A stretch of 64,000 nucleotides of DNA, taken from assembly GCF_000512915.1 (NCBI RefSeq), contig NZ_CP007034.1, positions 806,001 to 870,000 of the forward strand, written 5' to 3'. This document shows, piece after piece, positions 1 to 8,968 of this stretch. The stretch's first letter is position 1. Each line of letters begins with the position of its first letter. The notes under the pieces are model-generated. The model did not search any database. It was not told where the DNA came from and saw only the letters and a program-made list of their open reading frames with translations. The position numbers and the translations under genes are program-made. This stretch comes from Barnesiella viscericola DSM 18177 (lineage in GTDB: Bacteria > Bacteroidota > Bacteroidia > Bacteroidales > Barnesiellaceae).

Positions 1-289
1 AGAAAGGCAACAGATGGTGCTCGCAAAACGAATAGAATTCAATATCGCGCACGATGACGATGCGCGAACCGGTGTGCTCGAATATCGCCGACGAAATGAC
101 ATCGCTTGCCGACTGCCGATAGCCCTTGGTGAGTTTCATCATCGCCTTGGCCGCCCGCTCGGGAGTTTTAAGTAGACCCTCACGATTGGGGTCGTCGCCC
201 AATAAAGAGATAATGGCCCGATAGTGTTCGGCCAGCTCCTTGCAAACCCGTTGTTGTTCTTCCGGGCTCATGACAACCTGTTCCTCCAT
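1..289 (-). CDS. folE: GTP cyclohydrolase I, 5' part (cut by window edge)
   Basis: Only the first ~96 codons lie in the window. The translation from the ATG at 289 contains a helical N-terminus, the segment DDPNREGLLKTPERAAKAM typical of FolE, and FCEHHLLPF at the very edge. The Cys and His of CEHH are zinc-site residues of the family. The enzyme converts GTP to 7,8-dihydroneopterin triphosphate, the first step of tetrahydrofolate synthesis, in the cytoplasm. The gene starts 9 bp after the stop of the SPOR-domain gene and is the last visible member of the operon that begins with the DUF1599 gene at 3730. A second in-frame ATG at 271 could also be the start; the first is preferred because of the close operon spacing. 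Confidence 0.95.
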   Translation of the reverse strand, partial: MEEQVVMSPEEQQRVCKELAEHYRAIISLLGDDPNREGLLKTPERAAKAMMKLTKGYRQSASDVISSAIFEHTGSRIVIVRDIEFYSFCEHHLLPF

Positions 290-298
290 GCGTTCAAA

Positions 299-808
299 TT
301 ATTCGGTAAATCCCTGATGTATCTGTATGTGTATCTTGTCACGCACGACGCGCATCTCCCGGGCCATCTGGGGGAACTCTCTTTTCAGTTCCCGCAAGGC
401 ATTGCCGGCCTCTTCGTAGGAGCGGAAATCGCCTACCCTCAGGCGCCAGAACGGCGAGGTGAAGGTGACATAGGTCTCCATCTCGGGGAAAGCCTGCTTG
501 ATAAGCCCCTCTTTATAGAGGGCGTTGTTCTTGGCCGTGCGATAGTTGTTGTCGGAGAATACCTGTATGCGGAATCCCGACGACTGGGCATAGCCTTTGT
601 TGCCGTCGTACTTGATTACGCCTTCGGCCCGACTGACCCGCTTGGCCAGCTCGGCAGGCTGCACCACTTTCACTTTGCCGCCCGTCTCGGGCCGTTCGAG
701 ATACTGGACAATCGACGTATCGGAAACGGCAACCTGCGCCTGTACCCGACCGACTGTCGTCCCTGCCCAAACCAGGGCTACGATAAAAAGAAGAGAATTG
801 CGCGTCAT
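299..808 (-). CDS. Secreted SPOR-domain protein
   Basis: 169 residues. Residues 1-24 form a signal peptide ending near VQAQ. The C-terminal half (about 75-155) reads as a SPOR domain: GFRIQVFSDNNYRTAKNNA, then FWRLRVGDFRSYEEAGNAL, with the beta-alpha-beta pattern and the aromatic residues of the fold. SPOR domains bind glycan strands of peptidoglycan lacking stem peptides, so a periplasmic cell-wall role is likely; the exact role is unknown. It sits between tpiA (83 bp upstream) and folE (9 bp downstream) on the same strand and is probably co-transcribed with them. Confidence 0.85.
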   Translation of the reverse strand: MTRNSLLFIVALVWAGTTVGRVQAQVAVSDTSIVQYLERPETGGKVKVVQPAELAKRVSRAEGVIKYDGNKGYAQSSGFRIQVFSDNNYRTAKNNALYKEGLIKQAFPEMETYVTFTSPFWRLRVGDFRSYEEAGNALRELKREFPQMAREMRVVRDKIHIQIHQGFTE

Positions 809-891
809 AATCTACATCTTTTCAAAAACAATGAGGCTGCAAAAATAAGAATTTATTCCCACTTTTGCAGCCTCTGTGAAAATCTATTTTA

Positions 892-1647
892 TCAGAATGC
901 GGTAATAATGCCCATGAACGAGTCGGCTTTCAGGGCAGCACCACCGATAAGACCACCGTCTACATCGGGTTTGGCGAAGAGCTCGGGAGCGTTGCTGGGT
1001 TTGCAGCTACCGCCGTAGAGAATCGAGGTGTTCTCGGCAACTTCCTTGCCATACTTGTCGGCAATGGTTTTGCGGATAAAGGCGTGAATCTCTTCGGCTT
1101 GGTCGGCCGTAGCGGTTTTTCCGGTACCGATAGCCCAAACGGGTTCGTAGGCCAGAATGATTTTACCGAAATCTTCGGCCGAGAGGTTGAACAGCGACTC
1201 TTCTACCTGAGCCTTTACCACCTCGAAGTGTTTGCCGGCTTCGCGCTCTTCGAGAACCTCGCCGATGCAGAAGATAGGAGTCAGACCGTTGGCAAGAGCC
1301 AGGAGGACTTTCTCTTTCAAGATTTCGGGAGTCTCGTGATAGTAGGCACGACGCTCCGAGTGACCCAGGATTACATATTGAGCACCTGTCGAAGCGACCA
1401 TCTTGGCCGAAACTTCACCCGTGAAGGCACCTTCGGTCTTGTCGGCGCAGTTCTCGGCACCTACCCCGATGCGTTTGGTATCGATGGCGTTTACAACCGA
1501 TACCAGGTGAGTAAACGGAGTGGCGATGATGACATCGCATTTGGTAGTTACACCAGCCAAAGCAGCATCAATTTCTTTGGCCAAAGCTACGCCCTCTTGG
1601 ACGGTAGTGTTCATTTTCCAGTTTCCTGCAACAATGTTTTTTCTCAT
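892..1647 (-). CDS. tpiA: Triosephosphate isomerase
   Basis: 251 residues, normal length. It interconverts dihydroxyacetone phosphate and glyceraldehyde 3-phosphate in glycolysis and gluconeogenesis. The catalytic set is present: Lys in GNWKMN (residue 11), His in VILGHSERR (96) and Glu in [11 protein letters not shown] (168), followed by the phosphate-binding [10 protein letters not shown] and GLIGGAALK segments. It lies 27 bp after the stop of the DoxX-type gene and is third in the DUF1599-to-folE operon. Confidence 0.98.
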   Translation of the reverse strand: MRKNIVAGNWKMNTTVQEGVALAKEIDAALAGVTTKCDVIIATPFTHLVSVVNAIDTKRIGVGAENCADKTEGAFTGEVSAKMVASTGAQYVILGHSERRAYYHETPEILKEKVLLALANGLTPIFCIGEVLEEREAGKHFEVVKAQVEESLFNLSAEDFGKIILAYEPVWAIGTGKTATADQAEEIHAFIRKTIADKYGKEVAENTSILYGGSCKPSNAPELFAKPDVDGGLIGGAALKADSFMGIITAF

Positions 1648-1674
1648 AACAAATCTTTTTTATGGGTTAAAAAA

Positions 1675-3198
1675 TTATTTGATTATTTCTCTTTCTTCTG
1701 GTTTCTCTTGGGACTCGGCACGGTCGTCGGCAGGAGGCTCCGGCGCCTCGGGTTCCGGCTCCAATGCGGCACCCGGCTGCGCCTCTTCCGGACGGGAATC
1801 CCCGGCCTCTCCGGTCGATTCGGGGTCCTGAGAGGCATCGTCACCCCCGCTCTCCCCGACCGCCGCAAGCGCATCGCGCTCGGCCCGGCGACGACGGATA
1901 CGGTTGAGCCGCCACAATTTGATACGCCCGATAATCATCGCTACCATCTTCTCGGTCAACAGCAGCACAAGCATGGGAAAGAGATAGGCCACGAAGATAA
2001 AGCCGATGCGCCGCTGAGGCCGGTACAACTCGGGACGCCCGTAATCGAGCTGGTCGAGCGGCCAGGTGAGTTGCGTCTCGTCGGGCAGTTGCGAAGGGGC
2101 CGTCTTGCGCAGAATCGTACCTCCTTTCAACAACAATACACAGGGATTACCCCTCGCGATGGTCCGTATGGTGGTCTTGTCCATAAAGCAGAGCGGATAC
2201 TCGGCACCTGTATTTTCGAGCCAAACCTCGGCCTCTCTCGGCGAGGAGGAGGTCACACAGACGAACTTGTATCCCCACTCTACACAATAGTCATAGAGTT
2301 CGTTTATCCGGTCAACCTCGCTGTCGTCGGCTTTCGAGAGGTCGGGCGAGAGCAACAGAATGCAATAACTCTCGTCGTTGATAATCTCGTCGGTCACATC
2401 GACGGCCCCGCGATAGATGGTAAACTCGTCGATAGCGGGGGCCTGGGTCTGCGGGGCTTCCGTCTCCTTCTCATAACGATCGACAAAGCTCCACCCTTCC
2501 TCTTCCGGCGGCAGGTTGTCCAAGGTAAACTCTTGTTGCTTACCGTCCTTCTCGTAGATGAAGACAAACTCGCGCTGGGGTTCACCGGAGGTAAGAGCTT
2601 CGGGTATATTCACCCCGATTTTATAGGGCCGGAAATCGAGATAGGGCTGGTAATTGATGCCTATGTAACAGAAGAAGAGTACAAAAACCAGCGAATAGAG
2701 CCCCGTGAGCCACTGTACCTCCTTGTTGTACAGCCCCCGCAACCGCTTACTGGTATAGAGCAGGAAGACCGTGAGGCCCAACAGCACCACATTTTTGAAG
2801 AAGGTGGCCCAGTTGCTCAAATGGACGGCGTCGCCGAAACAGCCGCAATCGGATATGGGATTGGCTATGGCCAGATAGAGCGTGAGGGGGGTCATCACAC
2901 AAAGGAAGAGGAAGACAAGCCGAGGTGTGGACTTGCGATACGACCCGAACAGCAGATGCACGCCCAGCAGGAACTCGACTACCGAGAGGGCTACCGAGAA
3001 AAGCAGGGTGAACGACGAGAGGAACTCGAGGTGAAATGCGGCAAAATAGTCTTCAAACTTATAGGCCGTGCCATAGGGATCGAGAGCCTTGACAAACCCC
3101 GAAAAGACGAATGTCCCCCCTACGACCAGGCGGAACAGAAAAACCAGCCACTTCATCAAAAGGGCCTTGCGTTTCTCGTTAATCGTCTTGCTCTCCAT
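1675..3198 (-). CDS. DoxX-like membrane protein with thioredoxin-like region and acidic tail
   Basis: 507 residues, the Bacteroidales protein usually called BT_3928 family. Residues about 12-165 form a four-helix DoxX-like membrane domain (GGTFVFSGFVKALDPYGTAYK, then GDAVHLSN with conserved cysteines). About 200-375 is a soluble region with a thioredoxin-like layout (YCILLLSPDLS ... GNPCVLLLKGG) but no CxxC pair. A further membrane helix lies near 395-415. The last ~70 residues are a low-complexity tail of Glu, Pro, Ala and Asp. Its start overlaps the end of the DUF1599 gene by 20 bp, so translation is probably coupled. Function is unknown; the DoxX relation suggests redox or quinone-linked work in the inner membrane. 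Confidence 0.8.
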   Translation of the reverse strand: MESKTINEKRKALLMKWLVFLFRLVVGGTFVFSGFVKALDPYGTAYKFEDYFAAFHLEFLSSFTLLFSVALSVVEFLLGVHLLFGSYRKSTPRLVFLFLCVMTPLTLYLAIANPISDCGCFGDAVHLSNWATFFKNVVLLGLTVFLLYTSKRLRGLYNKEVQWLTGLYSLVFVLFFCYIGINYQPYLDFRPYKIGVNIPEALTSGEPQREFVFIYEKDGKQQEFTLDNLPPEEEGWSFVDRYEKETEAPQTQAPAIDEFTIYRGAVDVTDEIINDESYCILLLSPDLSKADDSEVDRINELYDYCVEWGYKFVCVTSSSPREAEVWLENTGAEYPLCFMDKTTIRTIARGNPCVLLLKGGTILRKTAPSQLPDETQLTWPLDQLDYGRPELYRPQRRIGFIFVAYLFPMLVLLLTEKMVAMIIGRIKLWRLNRIRRRRAERDALAAVGESGGDDASQDPESTGEAGDSRPEEAQPGAALEPEPEAPEPPADDRAESQEKPEEREIIK

Positions 3199-3730
3199 AC
3201 TCTATCTTGATGAGACCAAACAACGAATAGTTAATCATGTCCATGTAGTTGGCATCGACACCCTCCGAGACCAGCGTCTTGCCGCCATTGTCCTCGATTT
3301 GCTTGGTACGGCACACCTTGGTCAGAATCAAATCGGTATACGAGCTGATGCGCATGCTGCGCCAAGCCTCGTCGTAGTCGTGGTTCTTGGCATACATGAG
3401 GGTCTTGGTCTCGGTCATGTATTTGTCGTAAAGCGCCAAGGCCTCGTCGTTGCTGATGTCCTCGCTATCGGCATAGCCGAAGTGCAGTTGGATAAGGCCG
3501 ATGATACCGTAGTTGACGATACCGATAAATTCGGAACGAATACCCTCGTCGATTTTGCTTTCGCCCTTCGTCTCGATGCTTCTGATACGCTTTGCCTTGA
3601 TAAATATCTGATCGGTAAGCGACTGCGGACGCAAGATGCGCCACGAAGCCCCATAGTCCTTCAGCTTCTTGGCGAAGAGGTCCCGACAAATGGATATTAC
3701 ATGCTCAAATTGTGCTACAGTATCTGCCAT
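3179..3730 (-). CDS. DUF1599 protein
   Basis: 183 residues, soluble, with no signal peptide. It contains two related halves (YGASWRILRPQSLTDQIFIK near 25-45 and YDEAWRSMRISSYTDLILTK near 118-138), the internal duplication of DUF1599 proteins, which have been linked by comparative genomics to nucleotide or modified-base metabolism. Biochemical function is unproven. It is the first gene of the operon, read from a promoter with a TACCTTTG box at 3826-3833, and it overlaps the next gene by 20 bp. Confidence 0.8.
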   Translation of the reverse strand: MADTVAQFEHVISICRDLFAKKLKDYGASWRILRPQSLTDQIFIKAKRIRSIETKGESKIDEGIRSEFIGIVNYGIIGLIQLHFGYADSEDISNDEALALYDKYMTETKTLMYAKNHDYDEAWRSMRISSYTDLILTKVCRTKQIEDNGGKTLVSEGVDANYMDMINYSLFGLIKIEYGEQDD

Positions 3731-3825
3731 GACTAATCAATTTTTCCAACGATTCTCACCAGGCCTGCGGGCAGCGGCATGCACACACGGCCTTCGCGCC
3801 CAACCCCGGACCCGGGTTTCTGCTG

Positions 3826-3833
3826 CAAAGGTA
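3826..3833 (-). promoter_or_regulatory. Promoter -7 box of DUF1599-tpiA-folE operon
   Basis: On the minus strand these bases read TACCTTTG, a match to the Bacteroidetes -7 consensus TAnnTTTG. Transcription would start near 3820, about 90 nt before the ATG at 3730. A TTTG at the ideal distance upstream is not clear. Confidence 0.6.
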
Positions 3834-3902
3834 CAATTTTATTCCCAAAAATTACAGCCAAATCGCTATGGATATTTGGCCAGGCTGCAAGTGCCCGCCC
3901 GG

Positions 3903-5198
3903 TCAAAATCCGAAGAAGAGCTCGAACATCTCTGCAGCCTCCTCATCGGCTTCCTCGATCTGGTCTACATATTTTTTGGCAATCGTCTTGGACAAATTGT
4001 TTGCCCGGGTATTGGCGGCACATTTCTTGAACCACTCTTTGGCTTCGGTGGTTTTCTCGTCGGCATAGAGAAGCAACCCCAAATGACACTGCGCCAGCGC
4101 GTCGCCATTGTTGGCCCGCGATCGCAGCTCGCCAGCGGTGGCGGCGGCATAGTCAAAGCCCGAGCGATATTGTTGCAACCACTTGCGGGAGCAGAGAGCC
4201 GAAGCCGTGAGATACCCGCCTTTGTCGTAATACTTGACGGCTATCTGGTAATCCTTGATTACTCCCCCCCCTGTCTCGTAACAGGTTCCCAGTTTGAAGC
4301 AGGCCTCTCGCTCTCCCTGTTCAGCCGCCTCGGTATACCAATGAGCCGCCGTCGTGACGTTGCGGTCGACGCCTACCCCATCATGATAGCAATCGCCCAA
4401 TTTCAGCGAGGCTTTGCCATATCCCTGTTTTGCGGCTTGACGCCACCAGTACACGGCTTGCTCGTAGTTCCCATCGTCAAAATACTGCTGCCCCAGCACA
4501 TACTGCGACACATCGATTCCCGACTGGGCATTGGCCAACGTCGAGGGGTCGACATGCGAGCCCGACGATGACGAAGAAGTGGATGCCGTCGAGGCCGACG
4601 TTGTGGAACTGCCGTCGGCCGACAGGCCCAGCTTGGACAGCCGCTGGCGGGCATCCTCATTGCCGCTCGCAGCCGCCTTGCGATAGTAACTGATGGCCAG
4701 CGACCGGTTGGAGGCAACCCCCTCCCCATTTTCGTAACACCAGCCCAGGTTATAGCAGGCCGAAGGGAACTCCTGGTCGGCAGCCTTCTTGTACCACAAA
4801 ACCGCCTTTTCGTAACTCCGCTCGACACCCCGTCCGTAGTAGTAGCACTCGCCCAGGTTGTTCTGCGAGAAGCGGTTGCCCTGGTCGGCGCTGCGACGAT
4901 ACCAGTACGCCGCCTCGCCGAAATCTCGTGCGGTGCCGTAAGCATTTTCATAGAAGTAGCCTACCCACGACTGGGCATAGGCATTGCCTTGCTCGGCCGC
5001 TTTCTTGGCCCAATAAAAAGCCTTGCTGTCATCTTTCGGTGCCCCTTCTTTACCTTCCCAGTATCGCATGGCCAAATCATACTGAGCATCGGAGTCCCCA
5101 CTTTCGGCGCGCTGCTGCAATTCGCTCAGCGTCTCGCCCCACACAGCTGTCGTGCTGCCGAGAAACAACAGCACGAAGCACAAAAACACATGTTTCAT
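3903..5198 (-). CDS. Secreted Sel1-repeat protein
   Basis: 431 residues with signal peptide 1-21. Two blocks of Sel1-like (SLR, TPR-related) repeats follow: about residues 25-195 and 228-320, with signatures such as DAQYDLAMRYWEGKEG, AYAQSWVGYFYENAYG and ACYNLGWCYENGEG. A Ser/Thr-rich linker at about 198-215 separates the blocks. The C-terminal ~100 residues are degenerate repeats ending in an acidic helix. Sel1 repeats are protein-binding scaffolds; the partner is unknown. No separate promoter is seen between its ATG and the terminator at 5240-5281, so it may be expressed by read-through of the structured leader RNA upstream. Confidence 0.85.
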   Translation of the reverse strand: MKHVFLCFVLLFLGSTTAVWGETLSELQQRAESGDSDAQYDLAMRYWEGKEGAPKDDSKAFYWAKKAAEQGNAYAQSWVGYFYENAYGTARDFGEAAYWYRRSADQGNRFSQNNLGECYYYGRGVERSYEKAVLWYKKAADQEFPSACYNLGWCYENGEGVASNRSLAISYYRKAAASGNEDARQRLSKLGLSADGSSTTSASTASTSSSSSGSHVDPSTLANAQSGIDVSQYVLGQQYFDDGNYEQAVYWWRQAAKQGYGKASLKLGDCYHDGVGVDRNVTTAAHWYTEAAEQGEREACFKLGTCYETGGGVIKDYQIAVKYYDKGGYLTASALCSRKWLQQYRSGFDYAAATAGELRSRANNGDALAQCHLGLLLYADEKTTEAKEWFKKCAANTRANNLSKTIAKKYVDQIEEADEEAAEMFELFFGF

Positions 5199-5239
5199 AA
5201 TCCCTTTTTTTCAACTATTCTAAAATAATAAAACGCATG

Positions 5240-5281
5240 CTTTAAAAAGGAAAGCCCGGCATCTTCTCCAAGAACCGGGCT
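5240..5281 (-). terminator. Terminator of the structured RNA, upstream of the Sel1 gene
   Basis: On the minus strand AGCCCGG (5281-5275) pairs with CCGGGCT (5259-5253). An inner TTCT/AGAA helix is also present, and TTCCTTTTTAAA follows. It lies 42 nt before the Sel1 ATG. Confidence 0.7.
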
Positions 5282-5482
5282 ATATAAGGGGTCGTATCAA
5301 AGGATGCGATGAAACTCCGAAAGACAGGATTTGAGGGCCTCCGCTCCTTTGTAATCCACCGTGCAAAGCATACCTCGAAAGGTTGTGGCCCGCCATTGGA
5401 ACGGAAAGCGTGTCTCGGTATTTCATAATTTTTGATGAGTTTCCCAATCTACTCTGATACGACCGGGCTTTCTCTTTCTCTT
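5240..5482 (-). ncRNA. Structured RNA with own promoter and terminator; candidate sRNA or leader switch
   Basis: The transcript predicted from the promoter at 5488-5518 folds into nested helices. Helix 1 is 13 bp (5452-5464 with 5290-5302, one G.U). Helix 2 is 5437-5443 with 5311-5317. Helix 3 is 5411-5417 with 5318-5326, with a 2-nt bulge. Helix 4 is 5387-5391 with 5335-5339. Inside lie a UUCG-loop hairpin at 5372-5383 and a hairpin pairing 5364-5368 with 5347-5351. A terminator follows. The 5' AAAGCCCGG (5463-5471) repeats the left arm of the terminator, so it can pair with the terminator's 3' arm (5251-5259). It does not read as tmRNA, RNase P RNA or SRP RNA. A 6S-like RNA is possible but no diagnostic motif was recognised. 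The Sel1 gene starts 42 nt after the terminator, so this could be its riboswitch-like leader. Confidence 0.6.
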
Positions 5483-5487
5483 TGATA

Positions 5488-5518
5488 CAAAGCTATACAT
5501 TTCCTTTGAGAATACAAA
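5488..5518 (-). promoter_or_regulatory. Promoter of the structured RNA
   Basis: On the minus strand TTTG (5518-5515), a 19-nt spacer and TAGCTTTG (5495-5488) give a full match to the Bacteroidetes housekeeping promoter. Transcription would start near 5482. Confidence 0.75.
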
Positions 5519-5528
5519 ATATTTCGGT

Positions 5529-5565
5529 AAAAAAAATTAGGGATTTCTCCATGAGGAATCCCTAA
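5529..5565 (-). terminator. Terminator of thrS-infC-rpmI-rplT operon
   Basis: TTAGGGATT (5537-5545) pairs with AATCCCTAA (5557-5565). On the minus strand the hairpin is followed by a run of eight T. It lies 30 bp after the rplT stop. Confidence 0.85.
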
Positions 5566-5594
5566 CTCTATCATAAGAAGATGGTTTGTCTTTC

Positions 5595-5939
5595 TTATTT
5601 TACTTTCTCGACGATAGCCTTGAAAGCTTCGGGGTTGTTCATAGCCAGGTCGGCCAGAACCTTGCGGTTGATTTCGATGCCGGCTTTGTGAAGGGCGCCC
5701 ATCAGTTTCGAATAGGACATGCCTTCGAGGCGAGCGGCTGCATTGATACGTTGAATCCACAATGCACGGAAATTGCGCTTATTGTTTTTGCGGTCACGGT
5801 AGGCATAGGTCAAACCTTTTTCCCAAGTGTTCTTGGCAACGGTCCATACGTTTTTGCGCGAACCATAATAACCGCGGGTAAGTTTAAGAATTTTTTTTCT
5901 TTTTGCTCTTGAAGCAACGTGATTTACTGATCTTGGCAT
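5595..5939 (-). CDS. rplT: 50S ribosomal protein L20
   Basis: 114 residues, full length. It begins [19 protein letters not shown] and carries [16 protein letters not shown] and [19 protein letters not shown], all characteristic of L20. It binds 23S rRNA early in 50S assembly. It is the last gene of the thrS operon, 124 bp after rpmI, and is followed by a clear terminator. In other bacteria L20 represses its own operon; whether the 124-bp gap holds such a site cannot be judged by eye. Confidence 0.98.
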   Translation of the reverse strand: MPRSVNHVASRAKRKKILKLTRGYYGSRKNVWTVAKNTWEKGLTYAYRDRKNNKRNFRALWIQRINAAARLEGMSYSKLMGALHKAGIEINRKVLADLAMNNPEAFKAIVEKVK

Positions 5940-6063
5940 AGTTTTTCTTGTTTTGAATGTTAGCGCTACCGTTCAAGGTAAACTTCAAGCTAAAAACATT
6001 CGGTTAATAAATTTTGAAACTACTCTTTTGTGTTTGTGAGAAAACTCAAAACCCCGACAGGTC

Positions 6064-6261
6064 TTATTTCATACCCAGCAATGCTTTCACATTGTTCACA
6101 TCGACCGTTTTCAGCGTGGTCATGTGGGTGAGGTTTCTTTTTTGCTTCTTGGTCTTCTTCGTCAGAATGTGGCTTTTGTAAGCATGTTTTCTCTTGATTT
6201 TTCCTGTTCCGGTAAGGGCGAACCTCTTTTTGGCACCGGAATTAGTTTTAATCTTTGGCAT
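6064..6261 (-). CDS. rpmI: 50S ribosomal protein L35
   Basis: 65 residues, full length and highly basic. [20 protein letters not shown] and [20 protein letters not shown] match L35. It lies between infC (51 bp upstream) and rplT, the universal infC-rpmI-rplT order. Confidence 0.98.
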   Translation of the reverse strand: MPKIKTNSGAKKRFALTGTGKIKRKHAYKSHILTKKTKKQKRNLTHMTTLKTVDVNNVKALLGMK

Positions 6262-6312
6262 TTTACTAAATTTTAATTTTATAATTGAATGAATAGTTTG
6301 TGCTATCTCTTC

Positions 6313-6894
6313 TTATTTTTTCTTGGGGCTGATCATGATAATCATGCGCTTACCTTCAAGCACAGGCATCATCTCGACCTTACCGTAGTCCTCCAAGTCG
6401 TTGGCAAATCGCAACAACAGCACTTCGCCCTGCTCCTTGAACAGAATCGAACGGCCCTTGAAGAAGACGTAGGCCTTCACCTTGGCCCCTTCGTTGAGGA
6501 ACCCGATGGCGTGCTTCAACTTGAAGTTGTAGTCGTGATCGTCGGTTTGCGGCCCGAAACGAATCTCCTTGACCACAATCTTGGTCGACTTGGCCTTCTG
6601 CTCCTTCTGCCGTTTCTTTTGCTGATAGAGGAATTTCTGATAATCCAGAATCTTGCATACCGGCGGCACTGCATTGGGTGAAATCTCGATCAAATCGAGA
6701 CCTTGCTCGTCGGCCATGTGCATCGCTTCCTGTATGGTATATACACCCTGCTCTACATTATCGCCGACCAAACGCACCTCTTTGGAGCGGATACGTTCGT
6801 TGACACGATATTGATCTTTGATGTCATTCTTTTTTGCAGGCATAGACCGGTTAGGTCTACCGGGCTGCGGTTGTGGTTGCGGTTTTTTCTCCAT
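6313..6894 (-). CDS. infC: Translation initiation factor IF-3
   Basis: 193 residues. A Pro/Gln-rich N-terminal extension (1-25) precedes the N-domain ([19 protein letters not shown], then [21 protein letters not shown]) and the C-domain ([21 protein letters not shown]). IF-3 binds the 30S subunit, blocks premature 50S joining and polices start-codon choice. It starts 5 bp after the thrS stop, consistent with coupled expression. The start might lie inside the Pro/Gln extension, for example at the Met of MPAKKND. Confidence 0.97.
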   Translation of the reverse strand: MEKKPQPQPQPGRPNRSMPAKKNDIKDQYRVNERIRSKEVRLVGDNVEQGVYTIQEAMHMADEQGLDLIEISPNAVPPVCKILDYQKFLYQQKKRQKEQKAKSTKIVVKEIRFGPQTDDHDYNFKLKHAIGFLNEGAKVKAYVFFKGRSILFKEQGEVLLLRFANDLEDYGKVEMMPVLEGKRMIIMISPKKK

Positions 6895-6899
6895 TCAGA

Positions 6900-8840
6900 T
6901 TACCATTCTTTGAGTAATTCTTCTACTTCTGCATTTAAATTTGCGGCAAAGGTAGCAATTTTCATCGAACCTTTATCACCTTCGCCCTGTTTTCTTACAG
7001 AAACTTCACCATTTTCGGCCTCTTTTTCACCGACAATCAGCAAATAAGGAATCCGCTTCATCTCGTTGTCGCGAATCTTGCGGCCTATCTTTTCGTTGCG
7101 GTCGTCGACAATGGCACGAATATCTTTCTCGGCCAATTGGCTGGCTACCTGTTGTGCATAGTCGTTGAACTTGGCGCTGATGGGCAGGACTGCTACCTGG
7201 TCGGGGGTGAGCCACAAGGGGAACTTGCCACCGGTGTGCTCGATGAGCACGGCCACGAAACGCTCCATCGAACCGAACGGTGCGCGGTGAATCATGACAG
7301 GACGGTGTTTCTGGTTGTCGCTACCCGTGTATTCGAGTTCGAAACGCTCGGGCAGGTTGTAGTCTACCTGAATCGTACCCAACTGCCAACGACGGCCCAG
7401 GGCATCTTTGACCATGAAGTCGAGTTTGGGACCGTAGAAGGCGGCTTCGCCATATTCTACACGGGCTTTCAAGCCTTTCTCCTCGCAAGCCTCGACGATG
7501 GCACGCTCGGCCTTCTCCCAGTTTTCGTCGCTACCAATGTATTTCTCGCGGTGAACGGGGTCGCGAAGCGAGATTTGAGCCTCGAAGTTATCGAATTTCA
7601 GAGCCTTGAAGATGATGAAAATAATATCCATCACTTTGAGGAACTCCTCTTTCAACTGGTCGGGACGGCAGAAGATGTGGGCATCGTCCTGCGTGAAGCA
7701 ACGTACACGGGTCAAACCGTGCAGCTCACCGCTCTGCTCGTAACGGTATACCGTACCGAACTCGGCAAAGCGCAAAGGCAGGTCTTTGTACGAACGGGGC
7801 GATACTTTATAGATTTCGCAGTGATGCGGGCAGTTCATCGGTTTGAGCAGATACTCTTCGCCCTCTTCGGGGGTGTGAATCGGCTGGAACGAATCCTTAC
7901 CGTATTTGGCATAGTGACCCGATGTCACATAGAGCATCTTGTTACCGATATGAGGGGTGATTACCTGCAAGTAGCCGAAACGTTTCTGTACCTTGCGCAG
8001 CATGGCTTCGAGACGGTCGCGCAACCGGGTACCACGGGGCAACCACAACGGCAGACCGGGACCTACGTTGGGCGAGAAGGCAAAGAGTTCCATCTCCTTG
8101 CCAATCTTGCGGTGGTCGCGTTTCTTGGCCTCTTCGAGCAACACGAGGTATTCGTCGAGCATCTTCTTCTTGGGGAAGGAGATACCGTAGACACGTACCA
8201 ACTGTTTGCGCTTCTCGTCGCCACGCCAGTAGGCACCGGCCAACGAAGTAATCTTCACGGCCTTGATAAGCCCGGTGTTGGGCAGGTGCGGGCCGCGGCA
8301 CAAGTCGGTAAATGCGCCTTGTGTATAGGTAGTGATGGTTCCGTCTTCGAGTTCGCTGATAAGTTCGACCTTATACTCTTCACCCCGCTTGCCAAACATG
8401 TCGAGGGCATCGGCTTTCGAGATTTCTTTCCGCACGATGGGGTCTTTGTGACCGGCCAGTTCGAGCATCTTGGCCTCAATGGTGGGAAAATCGGCGGCGG
8501 TAATGGTAGCGTCGCCCGGGTCTACATCGTAGTAGAATCCGTTTTCAACGGCCGGACCAATACCGAATTTGATACCGGGATAGAGCTCCTGCAAGGCCTC
8601 GGCCAACAAGTGTGCCGAAGAGTGCCAAAAGGCGTGTTTGCCTTCGGGGTCGTCCCATTTGAACAGTTTGATAGCCGCATCTTCATTCACAGGGCGGGTG
8701 AGGTCCCACTCTTGACCGTTGACGGTGGCGGCGAGGACTTCCTGTGCCAACCGGGGGCTGATGCTCTCGGCGATTTGCAAAGGGGTAATGCCAGACTCAA
8801 ATTCCTTTACCGAATTATCGGGAAATGTAATCTTAATCAT
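6900..8840 (-). CDS. thrS: Threonine-tRNA ligase
   Basis: 646 residues, full length. It has an N-terminal TGS domain ([20 protein letters not shown]), the editing domain with [11 protein letters not shown], the class II catalytic core (motif 2 region with FRYAEF-like [31 protein letters not shown], motif 3 [13 protein letters not shown]) and an anticodon-binding C-terminus ([17 protein letters not shown]). It charges tRNA-Thr. It leads the thrS-infC-rpmI-rplT operon. A TACTTTTG box at 8920-8927 is a likely promoter. Confidence 0.98.
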   Translation of the reverse strand: MIKITFPDNSVKEFESGITPLQIAESISPRLAQEVLAATVNGQEWDLTRPVNEDAAIKLFKWDDPEGKHAFWHSSAHLLAEALQELYPGIKFGIGPAVENGFYYDVDPGDATITAADFPTIEAKMLELAGHKDPIVRKEISKADALDMFGKRGEEYKVELISELEDGTITTYTQGAFTDLCRGPHLPNTGLIKAVKITSLAGAYWRGDEKRKQLVRVYGISFPKKKMLDEYLVLLEEAKKRDHRKIGKEMELFAFSPNVGPGLPLWLPRGTRLRDRLEAMLRKVQKRFGYLQVITPHIGNKMLYVTSGHYAKYGKDSFQPIHTPEEGEEYLLKPMNCPHHCEIYKVSPRSYKDLPLRFAEFGTVYRYEQSGELHGLTRVRCFTQDDAHIFCRPDQLKEEFLKVMDIIFIIFKALKFDNFEAQISLRDPVHREKYIGSDENWEKAERAIVEACEEKGLKARVEYGEAAFYGPKLDFMVKDALGRRWQLGTIQVDYNLPERFELEYTGSDNQKHRPVMIHRAPFGSMERFVAVLIEHTGGKFPLWLTPDQVAVLPISAKFNDYAQQVASQLAEKDIRAIVDDRNEKIGRKIRDNEMKRIPYLLIVGEKEAENGEVSVRKQGEGDKGSMKIATFAANLNAEVEELLKEW

Positions 8841-8919
8841 TGTTTCTATCCTTTATATCTTTCAGTTTGACTTGTACACATTGAAGCACGACGCCTGTGG
8901 CGCCGTTTTTTCCAAGGCA

Positions 8920-8927
8920 CAAAAGTA
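8920..8927 (-). promoter_or_regulatory. Probable thrS promoter -7 box
   Basis: Reads TACTTTTG on the minus strand, matching TAnnTTTG, about 80 nt before the thrS start. No good upstream TTTG is seen. Confidence 0.45.
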
Positions 8928-8968
8928 ATAATTATTTCATTACGAACAGGAATAATTACAAAAATCTT

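Noticed and set aside
1084-3210. Long plus-strand open frame of 708 codons
   Set aside because: It is antisense to tpiA and the DoxX-type gene, which have recognisable families. Strong GC-biased codon use keeps the opposite strand open.
5297-5428. Small protein genes in the structured RNA region
   Set aside because: A minus-strand frame (24 codons from 5373, extendable to an ATG at 5426 only by dropping one base) and a 39-codon plus-strand frame at 5309-5428 both look protein-like. However, they are in register with each other and overlap the nested helices, and only RNA features have promoter and terminator support.
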